DNA of 64,000 nt, taken from Saccharopolyspora sp. SCSIO 74807. GTDB lineage: Bacteria; Actinomycetota; Actinomycetes; Mycobacteriales; Pseudonocardiaceae. Each line of letters begins with the position of its first letter. Within the stretch, counting starts at the first letter, position 1. This document shows positions 8,225 to 16,249 of the stretch, piece after piece. A program made the translations under genes and the position numbers. The notes below the pieces were generated by a model, which was given only the letters and a program-made list of their open reading frames with translations, searched no databases and had not been told where the DNA came from. Where the stretch lies: assembly GCF_037023755.1 (NCBI RefSeq), contig NZ_CP146100.1, positions 3,503,501 through 3,567,500 of the forward strand. The letters run 5' to 3'.

Positions 8225-8323
8225 TTCAAGTCCCCCTCGATGACTCGGTGGCGGGGGCCAGCTTACGGATTCGGACACCGGCGTTGTCGCGATCCCCGCC
8301 GAGAGCGTTCGCGAGGGCTGCTG

Positions 8324-8382
8324 GTAATCGGTTACTCGGGTTCGCCGCAACTCTTCCGGCGCAGTGCCGCGGTGAGTATGCT
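8324..8382 (+). promoter_or_regulatory. candidate promoter and operator of the ABC importer operon
   Basis: TATGCT at 8377-8382 is a good -10; a weak TTCCGG lies 17 bases upstream at 8354-8359. Further upstream, GTAA-TCGG-TTAC (8324-8335) is a perfect inverted repeat. The GTG of the ATPase gene follows about 54 bases after the -10. The regulator is unknown; no repressor gene is adjacent. Confidence 0.45.
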
Positions 8383-8435
8383 CCGGCGCACCGCAGTGGC
8401 GGTACCTGATCAACGATGATCGAGGGAGGCACACC

Positions 8436-9947
8436 GTGTCGCGTTCCGAGGGGTCGGCGGCGCCGGTGCTGGTGCGGCTCGACGACGTGAGCAAACGATT
8501 CCCCGGGGTGGTCGCGGTCTCCGGGGTCCACTTGGACGTGCGCGCGGGCGAGGTGCACGTGCTGGCCGGCGAGAACGGCGCGGGCAAGTCGACGCTGATG
8601 AAGCTGGTGGCGCAGGTCGAGGAACCCTCCTCCGGCACCGTCGAGGTCGACGGCCGGCCGGTGTCCTTCCGCGGGCCCGCCGCGGCGCGCAGGCTCGGGA
8701 TCTCGATGGTGCACCAGGAATTCGCGCTGGCCCCCGACCTGTCGGTGGCGGAGAACCTGTTCATCGGGCACGAGCCCGGCAGCGCCGGGTGGATCTCCCG
8801 CAGCGCCGAGCGCGAGCAGGCGCGGGCGTTGCTCAAGCGGGTCGGGCTGCACGTCGATCCCGCGCGGCCGGTGGGCAAGCTCTCCACCGCGCAGCAGCAG
8901 CGGGTGGAGCTGGCGAAGGCGCTGGCGGTCGAGGCGAAGCTGCTCATCCTGGACGAGCCGACGGCGACGCTGACCGAGCAGGAGACCGCGGAACTGTTCG
9001 GCATCGTCCGCGAGCTCACCGCCAACGGCATCGGCGTCCTGTACATCTCGCACCGGCTGGACGAGATCTTCGAGATCGGCGACCGCGTGACGGTGCTGCG
9101 CGACGGCGAGGTGGTCGCGACCCGGCCGGTGGCCGAGCTGGACGAGTCGCGGCTGGTCGCGCTGATGGTGGGCCGCGACGTGCAGAACCTCTACCCGCGC
9201 ACCTACACCGAGCCGGGCGAGGTGCGGCTGCGGGTGCGCGGGCTGTCCCGCGGCGCGGCGGTGCGCGACGTGTCGTTCGAGGTGCGCGCGGGCGAGATCG
9301 TCGGCATGGCCGGGCTGGTGGGTGCCGGGCGCACCGAGTTGGCGCGATCGGTGTTCGGGGCCGAACCGCCGGATTCCGGCTCGGTCGAGCTGGACGGCCG
9401 GGAACTCAAGATCCGCGGCCCGGCGGACGCGATCGCCGCGGGCATCGGCTACCTCACCGAGAGCCGCAAGTCCGACGGGCTGGCGCTGCAGCTCGGCGTG
9501 GACAAGAACATCACGCTGGCGAAGCTGCCGATGGCGGGCGGGCTGATCGACCTGGGCGCGGAACGCCGCGTCGCGCAACGGGAACGGGACCGGCTGCGGA
9601 TCCGGGTGCCGAACATCGGCCGCCCGGTGCAGGCGCTGTCCGGCGGCAACCAGCAGAAGGTCGTGCTGGCGCGCTGGCTGCAGACCGAGGCCGAGGTGCT
9701 GCTGTTCGACGAGCCCGGCCGCGGCATGGACGTCGGGGCGAAATCGGAGATGTTCGGCCAGCTGGACGCGCTGGCCGTGGACGGCAAGGCGGTCGTGCTG
9801 ATCTCCAGCTACCTGCCGGAACTGCTGAACATGTGCGACCGGATCCTCGTGCTGCGCGAGGGGCGGATCACCGGTGAGCTCGAGCGCGCCGAGTTCTCCG
9901 AAGAACGGATCGTGGCGCTGGCGACCGGAGCGAGGGAGGACCAGTGA
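8436..9947 (+). CDS. sugar ABC transporter ATPase, duplicated (RbsA type)
   Basis: 503 residues with two fused ATP-binding domains. Domain 1 has Walker A GENGAGKSTLMK, a signature-like LSTAQQQRVELAKALA, and Walker B LLILDEPTATLT. Domain 2 has a degenerate Walker A (GLVGAGRTELARSVFGA, no GKS/T), the signature LSGGNQQKVVLARWL, and DEPGRGMDVGAKSEM. This asymmetry is normal for RbsA/MglA/XylG ATPases, which energise uptake of ribose, galactose, xylose or related compounds. GTG start with GGGAGG upstream. Its stop overlaps the permease start (GTGA). The operon has a single permease gene and a lipoprotein binding protein but no kinase or isomerase, so the substrate is undetermined. Confidence 0.92.
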   Translation: MSRSEGSAAPVLVRLDDVSKRFPGVVAVSGVHLDVRAGEVHVLAGENGAGKSTLMKLVAQVEEPSSGTVEVDGRPVSFRGPAAARRLGISMVHQEFALAPDLSVAENLFIGHEPGSAGWISRSAEREQARALLKRVGLHVDPARPVGKLSTAQQQRVELAKALAVEAKLLILDEPTATLTEQETAELFGIVRELTANGIGVLYISHRLDEIFEIGDRVTVLRDGEVVATRPVAELDESRLVALMVGRDVQNLYPRTYTEPGEVRLRVRGLSRGAAVRDVSFEVRAGEIVGMAGLVGAGRTELARSVFGAEPPDSGSVELDGRELKIRGPADAIAAGIGYLTESRKSDGLALQLGVDKNITLAKLPMAGGLIDLGAERRVAQRERDRLRIRVPNIGRPVQALSGGNQQKVVLARWLQTEAEVLLFDEPGRGMDVGAKSEMFGQLDALAVDGKAVVLISSYLPELLNMCDRILVLREGRITGELERAEFSEERIVALATGAREDQ

Positions 9948-10999
9948 GCGAGCAGTCGCCGACCGGGCCTGGCGGGCAGCCGCCGGTCGAAGAGGACAGA
10001 TCGGAAAGCGGGGGTGCGGCCTCCGGTGGCCTGCTCGGCGGGTTGACCGACCGCTTCTCCGGAGCGATCTCGCAGGTCGCCGCTGCGGGGGCGCTGATCG
10101 TGGTGTTCGTGGTGCTCTCGATCATCGCGCCGTCGTTCCTGACCGCGGACAACCTGTTCAACCTGGGGTCGCAGACCTCGGTGAACGCGGTGATGGCGGT
10201 CGGTGTGACGCTGGTGATCATCACCGGCGGCATCGACCTGTCGGTGGGTTCGGTGGCCGCGCTGTCCGGGGTGCTCGGCGTGATGCTGATGGCCGACTTC
10301 GGCTTCAACCCGCTGGTGGGCATCCTCGGCGGACTCGTGGTCGGCGCGGCCGCGGGCCTGGTCAACGGCCTGCTGGTGTCGACGGTGGGGCTGCCGCCGT
10401 TCATCGCGACGCTGGGGATGCTCAGCGTCGCCCGCGGTCTGGTGCTGATCAGCACCGGCGCGGTCGCGGTGTTCGGCGCGCCGGAGTCGTTCCGCCTGCT
10501 CGGGCAGGGCGTGATCGGTCCGGTGCCGATCCCGGTGCTGATGATCGTGGTGGTCGCGGTGCTCGGGCACTTGGTGCTCACCCGCACCCGGCTGGGCCGC
10601 TACTCCTACGTGATGGGCTCGAACTCGGAGGCCGCGCGGCTGTCCGGCGTGCCGGTGCGCAAGCACACGACCTGGGTCTACGTGCTGTCCGGGATGCTGG
10701 CCGGGCTCGGCGGCATGATCGCGGCTTCGCGGATCAACTCGGGTCAGCCGAACTTCGGCGAGGGCCTGGAGCTGGACGTGATCGCGGCCGTGGTGATCGG
10801 CGGGGCGAGCCTGTTCGGCGGGCGCGGCACGGTGCTGGGTTCGCTGATCGGCGCGTTCCTGGTCGCGGTGATCCGCAACGGCGCGGTGCAGCTGAACATC
10901 GGCACCTTCTACCAGAACGTGCTGATCGGCGTGATCATCTGGCTCGCGGTGTGGTGGGACCGGTACCAGCGCCGCAAGCTCGCCGGGGACGTCGGGTGA
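9944..10999 (+). CDS. sugar ABC transporter permease (RbsC type)
   Basis: 351 residues. A Gly/Ala-rich cytoplasmic leader of about 45 residues precedes roughly ten hydrophobic helices, starting at VAAAGALIVVFVVLSIIAP. Family motifs include VTLVIITGGIDLSVGSVAAL and the EAA-like GLELDVIAAVVIGGASLFGGRGTVLGSLIGA near the C-terminus. It forms the membrane channel with the upstream ATPase and receives substrate from the binding protein encoded 11 bases downstream. Start GTG overlaps the ATPase stop. Confidence 0.92.
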   Translation: MSEQSPTGPGGQPPVEEDRSESGGAASGGLLGGLTDRFSGAISQVAAAGALIVVFVVLSIIAPSFLTADNLFNLGSQTSVNAVMAVGVTLVIITGGIDLSVGSVAALSGVLGVMLMADFGFNPLVGILGGLVVGAAAGLVNGLLVSTVGLPPFIATLGMLSVARGLVLISTGAVAVFGAPESFRLLGQGVIGPVPIPVLMIVVVAVLGHLVLTRTRLGRYSYVMGSNSEAARLSGVPVRKHTTWVYVLSGMLAGLGGMIAASRINSGQPNFGEGLELDVIAAVVIGGASLFGGRGTVLGSLIGAFLVAVIRNGAVQLNIGTFYQNVLIGVIIWLAVWWDRYQRRKLAGDVG

Positions 11000-11010
11000 G
11001 GGGTTCGGCG

Positions 11011-12012
11011 ATGAAGAAGCTGCTGGGACTGCTGTGCCTGGTCGTGCTGCTGGCCGCGTCCGGCTGCAGCGTGCGGATCCACCGGCCGAGCGGCACGGCC
11101 GCCGCGGAGGGCGGCGCGATCCGGCTCGCGGTGATCCCGAAGGCGATCGGGTTCGACTTCTGGGAGCAGGTGCGCGTCGGCGCCGAGTGCGCGGCCTCGA
11201 AGCACCCGAACGTCAACGTCTACTGGGACGGCGTCACTTCGGAGGACGACGTCAGCGGTCAGCAGAGCCTGCTGCAGGACACCATCGCCCAGGGCGTGCA
11301 GGGTCTGGTTTTCGCCGCCACGGACGCGAAAGCGCTCGCGCAGGTGTCGGAGTCGGCTCTGCAGCAGGGCACCACGGTGGTGAACATGGACTCCGGCACC
11401 ACTCCGCAGCCGCCGGGCGTGCCGGTCTACGCCACGAACAACGTGCAGGCCGCCGAGCAGGGCACCCAGCTGCTGGCCGACCAGCTCGGCGGGCGCGGCA
11501 AGGTCGCGTTCATCGAGTTCCTGCCGGGCACCAGCACGAACGAGACCCGCGCGGAGGGCTTCGAGCGCGGGCTGGCGAAGAACCCGGGCCTGCAGCTGGT
11601 GGCGCGGCAGTCCTCCAGCAGCGACTACAACACCGCCTTGCAGGTCACCCAGGACATCCTGACCGCGAATCCGGACCTGAACGGGATCTACGCGGGCAAC
11701 GAGCCGAGCGTGCTGGGCGCGGCCGAGGCGGTTCGGCAGGCGGGCAAGGCCGGCCAGGTCAAGATCATCGGGTGGGACACCTCGGAAGGCCAGATCGAGT
11801 CGTTGAAGGACGGCGTGATCACCGGTCTGATCGCGCAGAACCCGTTCAAGATGGGCTATTCCTCGGTCCAGTCGGCGATCACCGACATCCGCAGGCTGCC
11901 GGGCGAAAGCCCGGCCACCGACACCGGTTCGACGCTGGTCACGAAGGAGAACATGCGGACTCCGGAGATCCAGAAGCTGCTGAACCCGTCGTGCGCGAAC
12001 CCGCCGCAGTGA
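11011..12012 (+). CDS. sugar ABC transporter substrate-binding lipoprotein (RbsB type)
   Basis: 333 residues. The N-terminus MKKLLGLLCLVVLLAASGCS is a lipoprotein signal with lipobox LAASGC, so the mature protein is anchored outside the membrane. The fold is the type I periplasmic-binding family: IRLAVIPKAIGFDFWEQVRVG, QGVQGLVFAATDAKAL, VYATNNVQAAEQGTQLLADQL, GIYAGNEPSVLGAAEAV, VKIIGWDTSEGQIESLKDGVI. These match ribose/xylose/AI-2-type binding proteins, though the ligand cannot be told. The last codons and stop are part of a 14-bp tandem repeat. Confidence 0.92.
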   Translation: MKKLLGLLCLVVLLAASGCSVRIHRPSGTAAAEGGAIRLAVIPKAIGFDFWEQVRVGAECAASKHPNVNVYWDGVTSEDDVSGQQSLLQDTIAQGVQGLVFAATDAKALAQVSESALQQGTTVVNMDSGTTPQPPGVPVYATNNVQAAEQGTQLLADQLGGRGKVAFIEFLPGTSTNETRAEGFERGLAKNPGLQLVARQSSSSDYNTALQVTQDILTANPDLNGIYAGNEPSVLGAAEAVRQAGKAGQVKIIGWDTSEGQIESLKDGVITGLIAQNPFKMGYSSVQSAITDIRRLPGESPATDTGSTLVTKENMRTPEIQKLLNPSCANPPQ

Positions 12013-12043
12013 TCCCGCCGCAGTGATCCCGCTGGGGTGATCC
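12002..12043. repeat. 14-bp tandem repeat across the stop codon
   Basis: CGCCGCAGTGATCC occurs twice exactly (12002-12015, 12016-12029) and a third time as CGCTGGGGTGATCC (12030-12043). The first copy contains the last codons and TGA of the binding-protein gene, so each unit carries a TGA. Confidence 0.85.
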
Positions 12044-12059
12044 CGCCGGTGCTGCGCCG

Positions 12060-12881
12060 TCACCTCGGCATCGCTTGCAGCACGTGCAGCGTGGTGCCGT
12101 GCCCGCACGGCGTGCGCAGCTCCGGTACCGGAGAACCGCGCACGGTGATCTCGGCTCCCGGCCGCACCACGGCCGGATCGCCGCCGACCAGGATGTACGG
12201 CCTGCCGTGTCCGGACAGCAGCCGGCAGTCCGGCCGGGGACCGGCTTGCACCGTGCCCTGCGCGGTGAATTCCCTGCCCTGCGGTGTGCTGGGCGGTGGT
12301 GGCGCTGTCGCCGGTGGACCGGGCGGTGCCGCGCACGGGTGCGGAGGGGGCTTGTCGCCGTCGCGGGTGGCTTGGATCTTCGCGTCCACGCGCACGTCAC
12401 CTGCCTGCGCGAAGGTCAATGTCAGCGGGAACGTCGTTCCCGGGCGGGCCATCCGCTCCAGCCCGATGACCTCCAGCCGGTACGGCGTGGCCGACTCGGG
12501 CTGGCCGGGCGCCAGCGGGACCGTGCCCTGCGCGGTGACAGGGATCTGCGGCACGGGTTCGGCCTGCCCGTCGCAGCCCCGGTCCCATCGCAGCTCGACC
12601 CGTTCGGCTTGCGGGGAACGCGCTCCGACCAGTGCGTCCTGCCGCATCCCGTTATTGATCAGGAAGAGCTCGGCCGGTGCGGCGGAACCAGGCGGATAGC
12701 CCGCTTCGGTGGCGGCCAAGTGCACGTTGCGGACTTTGATCTGCCCGACGCCCTCGTTGGTGCCGATGGTCCCCGCGGCACCCGCCGGAGCACCGCTGGG
12801 CGATTCCAGCACCGTCCCGCCGCAGCCGGTCAGCGCACCCAACCCGAACGCGACCAGCGCGATGCTCGTGAACCCCCGCAC
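12060..12881 (-). CDS. secreted lipoprotein with PCu(A)C-like domain
   Basis: 273 residues from GTG at 12881 (start uncertain; no strong ribosome site). The N-terminus RGFTSIALVAFGLGALTGCGG is a lipoprotein signal with lipobox LTGC. The middle (GQIKVRNVHLAATEAGYPPGSAAPAELFLINNG, then ERMARPGTTFPLTLTFAQAGDVRVDAKIQ) resembles the PCu(A)C/DUF461 copper-chaperone fold seen in LpqE-like actinobacterial lipoproteins. The canonical copper ligands (H-M...HxM) are not evident, so metal binding is doubtful. A Pro-rich linker and a C-terminal segment with paired cysteines follow. It is convergent with the ABC operon, with 47 bases between stops. Confidence 0.7.
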   Translation of the reverse strand: MRGFTSIALVAFGLGALTGCGGTVLESPSGAPAGAAGTIGTNEGVGQIKVRNVHLAATEAGYPPGSAAPAELFLINNGMRQDALVGARSPQAERVELRWDRGCDGQAEPVPQIPVTAQGTVPLAPGQPESATPYRLEVIGLERMARPGTTFPLTLTFAQAGDVRVDAKIQATRDGDKPPPHPCAAPPGPPATAPPPPSTPQGREFTAQGTVQAGPRPDCRLLSGHGRPYILVGGDPAVVRPGAEITVRGSPVPELRTPCGHGTTLHVLQAMPR

Positions 12882-12927
12882 GACCTCGCGGTTACCCGCT
12901 GCCCCGCGCCGGTACGCACCGATGCGA

Positions 12928-13201
12928 TCAGAGCCGGCTCTCCACGATGTCGGCGGCTGCGGCCGCACCGCCGCTCTCGGCGATCACCTGCCGCATCCAC
13001 GCGAGGTTCGCCCGCACGTCCGGCCGGTCGAGGCCGAAGTGCTCGATCAGCGCGGACAGGTCCGTGCGGATCTCGGCGAGCACGCCCTCCAGAAACACCG
13101 CGAGTTGTTCGGCGCCTAAGACCCGCACCGGGTTCGGCCAGCGGCAGCGTCGGGTTCACGTGCCCCGGTGCGGGTGGGGCTTCGAACGCGATGTGGCTCA
13201 T
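12928..13201 (-). pseudogene. remnant of a macrolide-type glycosyltransferase
   Basis: An ATG at 13201 opens MSHIAFEAPPAPGHVNPTLP, the classic N-terminus of MGT-family glycosyltransferases, but the frame leaves the family pattern after about 25 codons. In a second frame (12928 to about 13137) follows a helix like the family's FLEGVLAEI segment, then directly a C-terminal NLAWMRQVIAESGG...AAADIVESRL tail and a stop. About 300 codons of the expected 400 are missing and the pieces are out of frame. The ATG overlaps the PrxQ stop as ATGA, so it was once coupled to that gene. Confidence 0.75.
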
Positions 13202-13656
13202 GCGCCGCTTCGCTCGCGGAGGAACTTCAGCGCCGTGTCGGCGTGCGTGCCCATGTTGAACTCGCTGCGCACCGTTTCCAGCAGCGTGCGGTCCTGGCCG
13301 ATGACGAAGGTGTGCCGCTTCACCGGCAGCGGACCGAACCGGCGCTTGACGCCGAAGATCCGCGCGACGGCCCCGTCGGTGTCGGACAGCAGCGGGTACT
13401 GGAACGAGTTGGTGCGGGCGAACTCCGCCTGCTTGTCGACGGGGTCGGTGCTGATGCCCACCGGCTGCGCCCCGAGCTCGGCGAACTCCGCGGACAGGTC
13501 GCGGAAGTGGCAGCTCTCCGCGGTGCAGCCCGAGGTCATCGCCGCCGGGTAGAAGAACAGCACCACCGGGCCGTGCGCGAGCAGTTCGGAGAGCTTGCGT
13601 TCCGCGCCGTGCTGGTCCGGCAGTGCGAAGTCGTCGATCGTCGCGCCGATGCGCAT
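13198..13656 (-). CDS. bcp: PrxQ/BCP-type thiol peroxidase
   Basis: 152 residues. The peroxidatic site is FYPAAMTSGCTAESCHFRDL: the two cysteines separated by four residues (CxxxxC) are those of atypical 2-Cys PrxQ enzymes, which reduce H2O2 and organic hydroperoxides using thioredoxin. Other family marks are ALPDQHGAERKLSELL, GISTDPVDKQAEFARTNSFQYPLLSD and a VKRHTFVIGQD region. It is cytoplasmic and of normal length. The ATG at 13656 has GAGGAGC upstream. It diverges from the DJ-1 gene across 127 bases, so both may answer to oxidative stress. Confidence 0.9.
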   Translation of the reverse strand: MRIGATIDDFALPDQHGAERKLSELLAHGPVVLFFYPAAMTSGCTAESCHFRDLSAEFAELGAQPVGISTDPVDKQAEFARTNSFQYPLLSDTDGAVARIFGVKRRFGPLPVKRHTFVIGQDRTLLETVRSEFNMGTHADTALKFLRERSGA

Positions 13657-13783
13657 CCGGGCTCCTCGAAGTCGATCGCGGGTGATCCACCGTGGAGTTT
13701 GCCGCATCCGGGCCACGGGTAGGGCACGGCCAAGCGGCACCGCAGCACAGCGGTGCTTCACCGATCGACACGGAGGTTGTGCG

Positions 13784-14356
13784 ATGAGCGCCAGTCTGAA
13801 CGGCGCGAAGGTGGCGTTCCTGGTGGCCCAGGACGGCATCGAGCAGGTGGAGCTGACCCAGCCGTGGAAGGCCGTGCAGGACGCGGGCGGCACACCCGAG
13901 CTGGTGTCGGTGGCGCCCGGTTCGGTGCAGGGCCGGGACGGCCTGGAGAAGGCGGACACGTTCACCGTGGACAAGGTCGTCAGCGAGGTCTCGCCGGACG
14001 AGTACGACGGCTTGGTGCTGCCCGGCGGTGTGGCGAATCCGGACGCGCTTCGCACCGAGCCGAGCGCGGTGCGCTTCGTCGGCACCTTCTTCTCGCAGCA
14101 GAAGCCGGTCGCCGCGATCTGCCACGGCCCGTGGACGCTGGTCGAGGCGGACGTGGTTCGCGGCCGCCGGGTCACCTCCTACCCGAGCCTGGCCACGGAT
14201 CTGCGCAACGCGGGCGCGGAATGGGTCGACGAGGAGGTCGTCGTCGACTCCGGCCTGGTGACCAGTCGCAACCCGAACGATCTGCCCGCGTTCTGCGACA
14301 AGCTCGTGGAAGAGGTCGCCGAGGGCAAGCACCGCGCGCAGGCCCGCAGCGCTTGA
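13784..14356 (+). CDS. DJ-1/PfpI family protein (glyoxalase III/protease I-like)
   Basis: 190 residues. The nucleophile elbow is PVAAICHGPWTLVEAD, with the reactive Cys in AICHGP followed by His; the conserved glutamate is in KVAFLVAQDGIEQVEL. TSYPSLATDLRNAGAEWVDEEVV and the C-terminal TSRNPNDLPAFCDKLVEE are typical of the PfpI/YhbO branch. Members act as protein deglycases, glyoxalase III or stress chaperones; which applies here is unknown. ATG at 13784 has GGAGG upstream. It leads a short plus-strand group with the ribosome hibernation factor and a DUF2795 protein. Confidence 0.88.
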   Translation: MSASLNGAKVAFLVAQDGIEQVELTQPWKAVQDAGGTPELVSVAPGSVQGRDGLEKADTFTVDKVVSEVSPDEYDGLVLPGGVANPDALRTEPSAVRFVGTFFSQQKPVAAICHGPWTLVEADVVRGRRVTSYPSLATDLRNAGAEWVDEEVVVDSGLVTSRNPNDLPAFCDKLVEEVAEGKHRAQARSA

Positions 14357-14415
14357 TCCGGCCCGCGCGCATCGCGCGGCGGATCGGAGGCCCCGAGATT
14401 TAATTGGAGTGGTCG

Positions 14416-15537
14416 ATGAAACTCGCGTTCCTGCAAGACGTCTACGAACGCCGAGGGCCGTTCGCGACGGTCTACCTGGACACTTCGGCGGATGCCGAGG
14501 ACGCGAAGAAGGCCGTGCAATTGCGGTGGCGTTCGGCGCGTGAGCAGCTCACCGACCAAGGTGCCGACGAGGACACGCTGCGCGCATTGGACGACACCGT
14601 CGATCGGCACGAGTACCGCACCGGCCGCCGCGGCCAGGTGCTGGTGGCCACCGGCGGCGAGGTCGTGTTCAACGAGGAGCTGCCGGAACCGCCGACCGAC
14701 GCTTCCGACGACGAGAAGGTGCACTACGGCACGCTGCCGCACCTGATGCCGTACCTGCGGCTGCGGGCTTCCAAGATCCCGCACGTCGTCGCGCTGGTCG
14801 ATCACGTCAACGCGGAGCTCACGATCGCCCCGGCGGGCGGCGAGCCGCAGACCCGGCGGGTTCAGGGCGGTGAGCACCCGGTGCACAAGGCCCACGTCGG
14901 GGGCCACGACGAGAACGAGAAGCGCTTCCAGCACGCGGTCGAGGAGCAGTGGCAGCACAACGCCCGCGAGGCCGCCGACGAACTCGCCAAGCAGGCGATG
15001 CGCATCGGCGCCGAAGCGGTCGTGCTGGCCGGTGATCCGCAGCAGCGCAAGCTCGTGCACGAGGCGTTGCCGGACAACATCCGGGAGCGCACGGTGCAGA
15101 CCGAGGCGAGCCACCTGGATCGCAAGGCGTCCGGCGAGAGCTTGCGCCGCGAGGTCGACGACACCGTGGCGCACGCCGTGGAGGCCCGCGCGAACGAGAC
15201 GGTGCGCGAGTTCGAGCAGGAACGCGGCAGGCACGAACGCGCCGTCGAAGGCTGGGAACGCGTGATCGGCGCCCTGCAGCGCGGCCAGGTCCGGACCCTG
15301 CTGTGGTCTCGCCCGGAGTCGGTGACCTGGCTGCACGTCGGTCCGCTGCCGAACCAGATCGCGCTCGAGCAGCGCTCGCTCACGGACATGGGCGTGGCGA
15401 GCCCCGGCACCGCGCCCGCGAGTGCGGCGACCGCGTGGGCGGTGGCGGGCACCGATGCCGAACTGGTGCTGGTCGATCCGGAGAAGGTCGAGCTCGACGG
15501 CGGTGTCGGCGCGATCCTGCGCTACAGCGACGGCTGA
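14416..15537 (+). CDS. Rv2629-family ribosome hibernation factor (eRF1/Pelota-like, baeRF)
   Basis: 373 residues. The N-terminal MKLAFLQDVYERRGPFATVYLDTSADAEDAKK and the central PHVVALVDHVNAELTIAPAG belong to the bacterial archaeo-eukaryotic release-factor family that includes mycobacterial Rv2629 and Balon. From published work on Balon and Rv2629, such proteins occupy the A site of dormant ribosomes. The C-terminal part (GALQRGQVRTLLW, LVLVDPEKVELDGGVGAILRY) corresponds to the last eRF1-like domain. The start ATG has GGAG upstream. The gene sits between a DJ-1 protein and DUF2795, together with PrxQ, which suggests a dormancy or oxidative-stress group. Confidence 0.85.
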   Translation: MKLAFLQDVYERRGPFATVYLDTSADAEDAKKAVQLRWRSAREQLTDQGADEDTLRALDDTVDRHEYRTGRRGQVLVATGGEVVFNEELPEPPTDASDDEKVHYGTLPHLMPYLRLRASKIPHVVALVDHVNAELTIAPAGGEPQTRRVQGGEHPVHKAHVGGHDENEKRFQHAVEEQWQHNAREAADELAKQAMRIGAEAVVLAGDPQQRKLVHEALPDNIRERTVQTEASHLDRKASGESLRREVDDTVAHAVEARANETVREFEQERGRHERAVEGWERVIGALQRGQVRTLLWSRPESVTWLHVGPLPNQIALEQRSLTDMGVASPGTAPASAATAWAVAGTDAELVLVDPEKVELDGGVGAILRYSDG

Positions 15538-15586
15538 GGGCCTGCCGCGGAACGTGAACCGAGACCCCGCGTCGAAAGGGGAAAGC

Positions 15587-15913
15587 ATGACGACGACGCG
15601 TGAGACGCTGAAGGCTTCGCTGTCCGGCGTCGATTTCCCGGCGAGCAAGGACCAGCTGGTGCAGTTCGCCAACAACAACGGTGTCGACGAGGAGACCGTG
15701 CGGGCGCTGCGGGCGATGCCGCCCGCCGACTACGACAACGTCACCGAAGTGGTGCGCTCGGTCCCGCTGGAGCGGGGCGAGGAGGAGGGCCAGTCGGATT
15801 CCGACAAGGCTCAGCAGAACCGCCGGCCGCAGAAGGGCGGCTTGGCCGAGCACCAGGCCGAGGTCCCGGCGAACCCGATCGTCGAGGAGTTGGGGGAGAA
15901 CCGGGGCAGCTGA
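15587..15913 (+). CDS. DUF2795 domain protein
   Basis: 108 residues. The first 65 residues (LKASLSGVDFPASKDQLVQFANNNGVDEETVRALRAMPPADYDNVTEVVRSVP) form the DUF2795 helical domain; the rest is charged and low-complexity with a QKGGLAEHQAEVP stretch. No enzyme motif or membrane segment is visible. AAAGGGG precedes the ATG. It follows the hibernation factor by 49 bases and is probably cotranscribed. The role of DUF2795 is unknown; the neighbourhood suggests stress. Confidence 0.8.
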   Translation: MTTTRETLKASLSGVDFPASKDQLVQFANNNGVDEETVRALRAMPPADYDNVTEVVRSVPLERGEEEGQSDSDKAQQNRRPQKGGLAEHQAEVPANPIVEELGENRGS

Positions 15914-16020
15914 GCCGGTTGCGCTCGGTCTTTCCGCGATCGAGCGAGTTCAGTGCGCTGGAGGCGCCGGGCTGATCCCCGGCGCCTTCGGCATGTCCGG
16001 CCCCGTCCGGCTCGTCCTCT

Positions 16021-16074
16021 CCGAGTGAACGGCCTGTTCGTCCAATCTAGTGGGACCAACGGTCCGTTCACTCG
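16021..16074. repeat. dispersed palindromic repeat, copy 2
   Basis: Arms CCGAGTGAACGG and CCGTTCACTCGG are perfectly complementary over 12 bases; the centre reads CCAATCTAGTGGGACCAACGG. It lies about 110 bases beyond the DUF2795 stop and before the LacI gene, a position that fits a terminator. Confidence 0.85.
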
Positions 16075-16171
16075 GAAAATCGACACGCCCGCGCCTTACC
16101 CGGCCGGGGATGGTGTGTTCGGAGTGAGCGGACCGTGCCCCCGGGAAGAGCGGGCGAACGGGTCTCGCACT

Positions 16172-16212
16172 CCGGAAAGTCCGGCCGACGAGATCGCGGA
16201 ATTCGCTATGCT
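16172..16212 (+). promoter_or_regulatory. candidate promoter/operator of the LacI-type gene
   Basis: TATGCT (16207-16212) is a good -10 box 37 bases before the TTG start. Just upstream, CCGGA-AAG-TCCGG (16172-16184) is a perfect inverted repeat in the -35 region and could be an autoregulatory operator. Confidence 0.45.
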
Positions 16213-16249
16213 GCCGGGGCGGGGAGGGCTGACCGAGGGGGAGCCTGAG

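Noticed and set aside
8224-9046. In-frame upstream extension of the Ser/Thr kinase by 274 codons
   Set aside because: The extension lies antisense to the ABC ATPase gene, lacks conserved sequence, and the kinase domain starts properly at GTG 8224 with a ribosome site.
14179-15678. 499-codon open frame opposite the Rv2629-type gene
   Set aside because: No ribosome site or recognisable domain; the opposite strand encodes a well-conserved protein.
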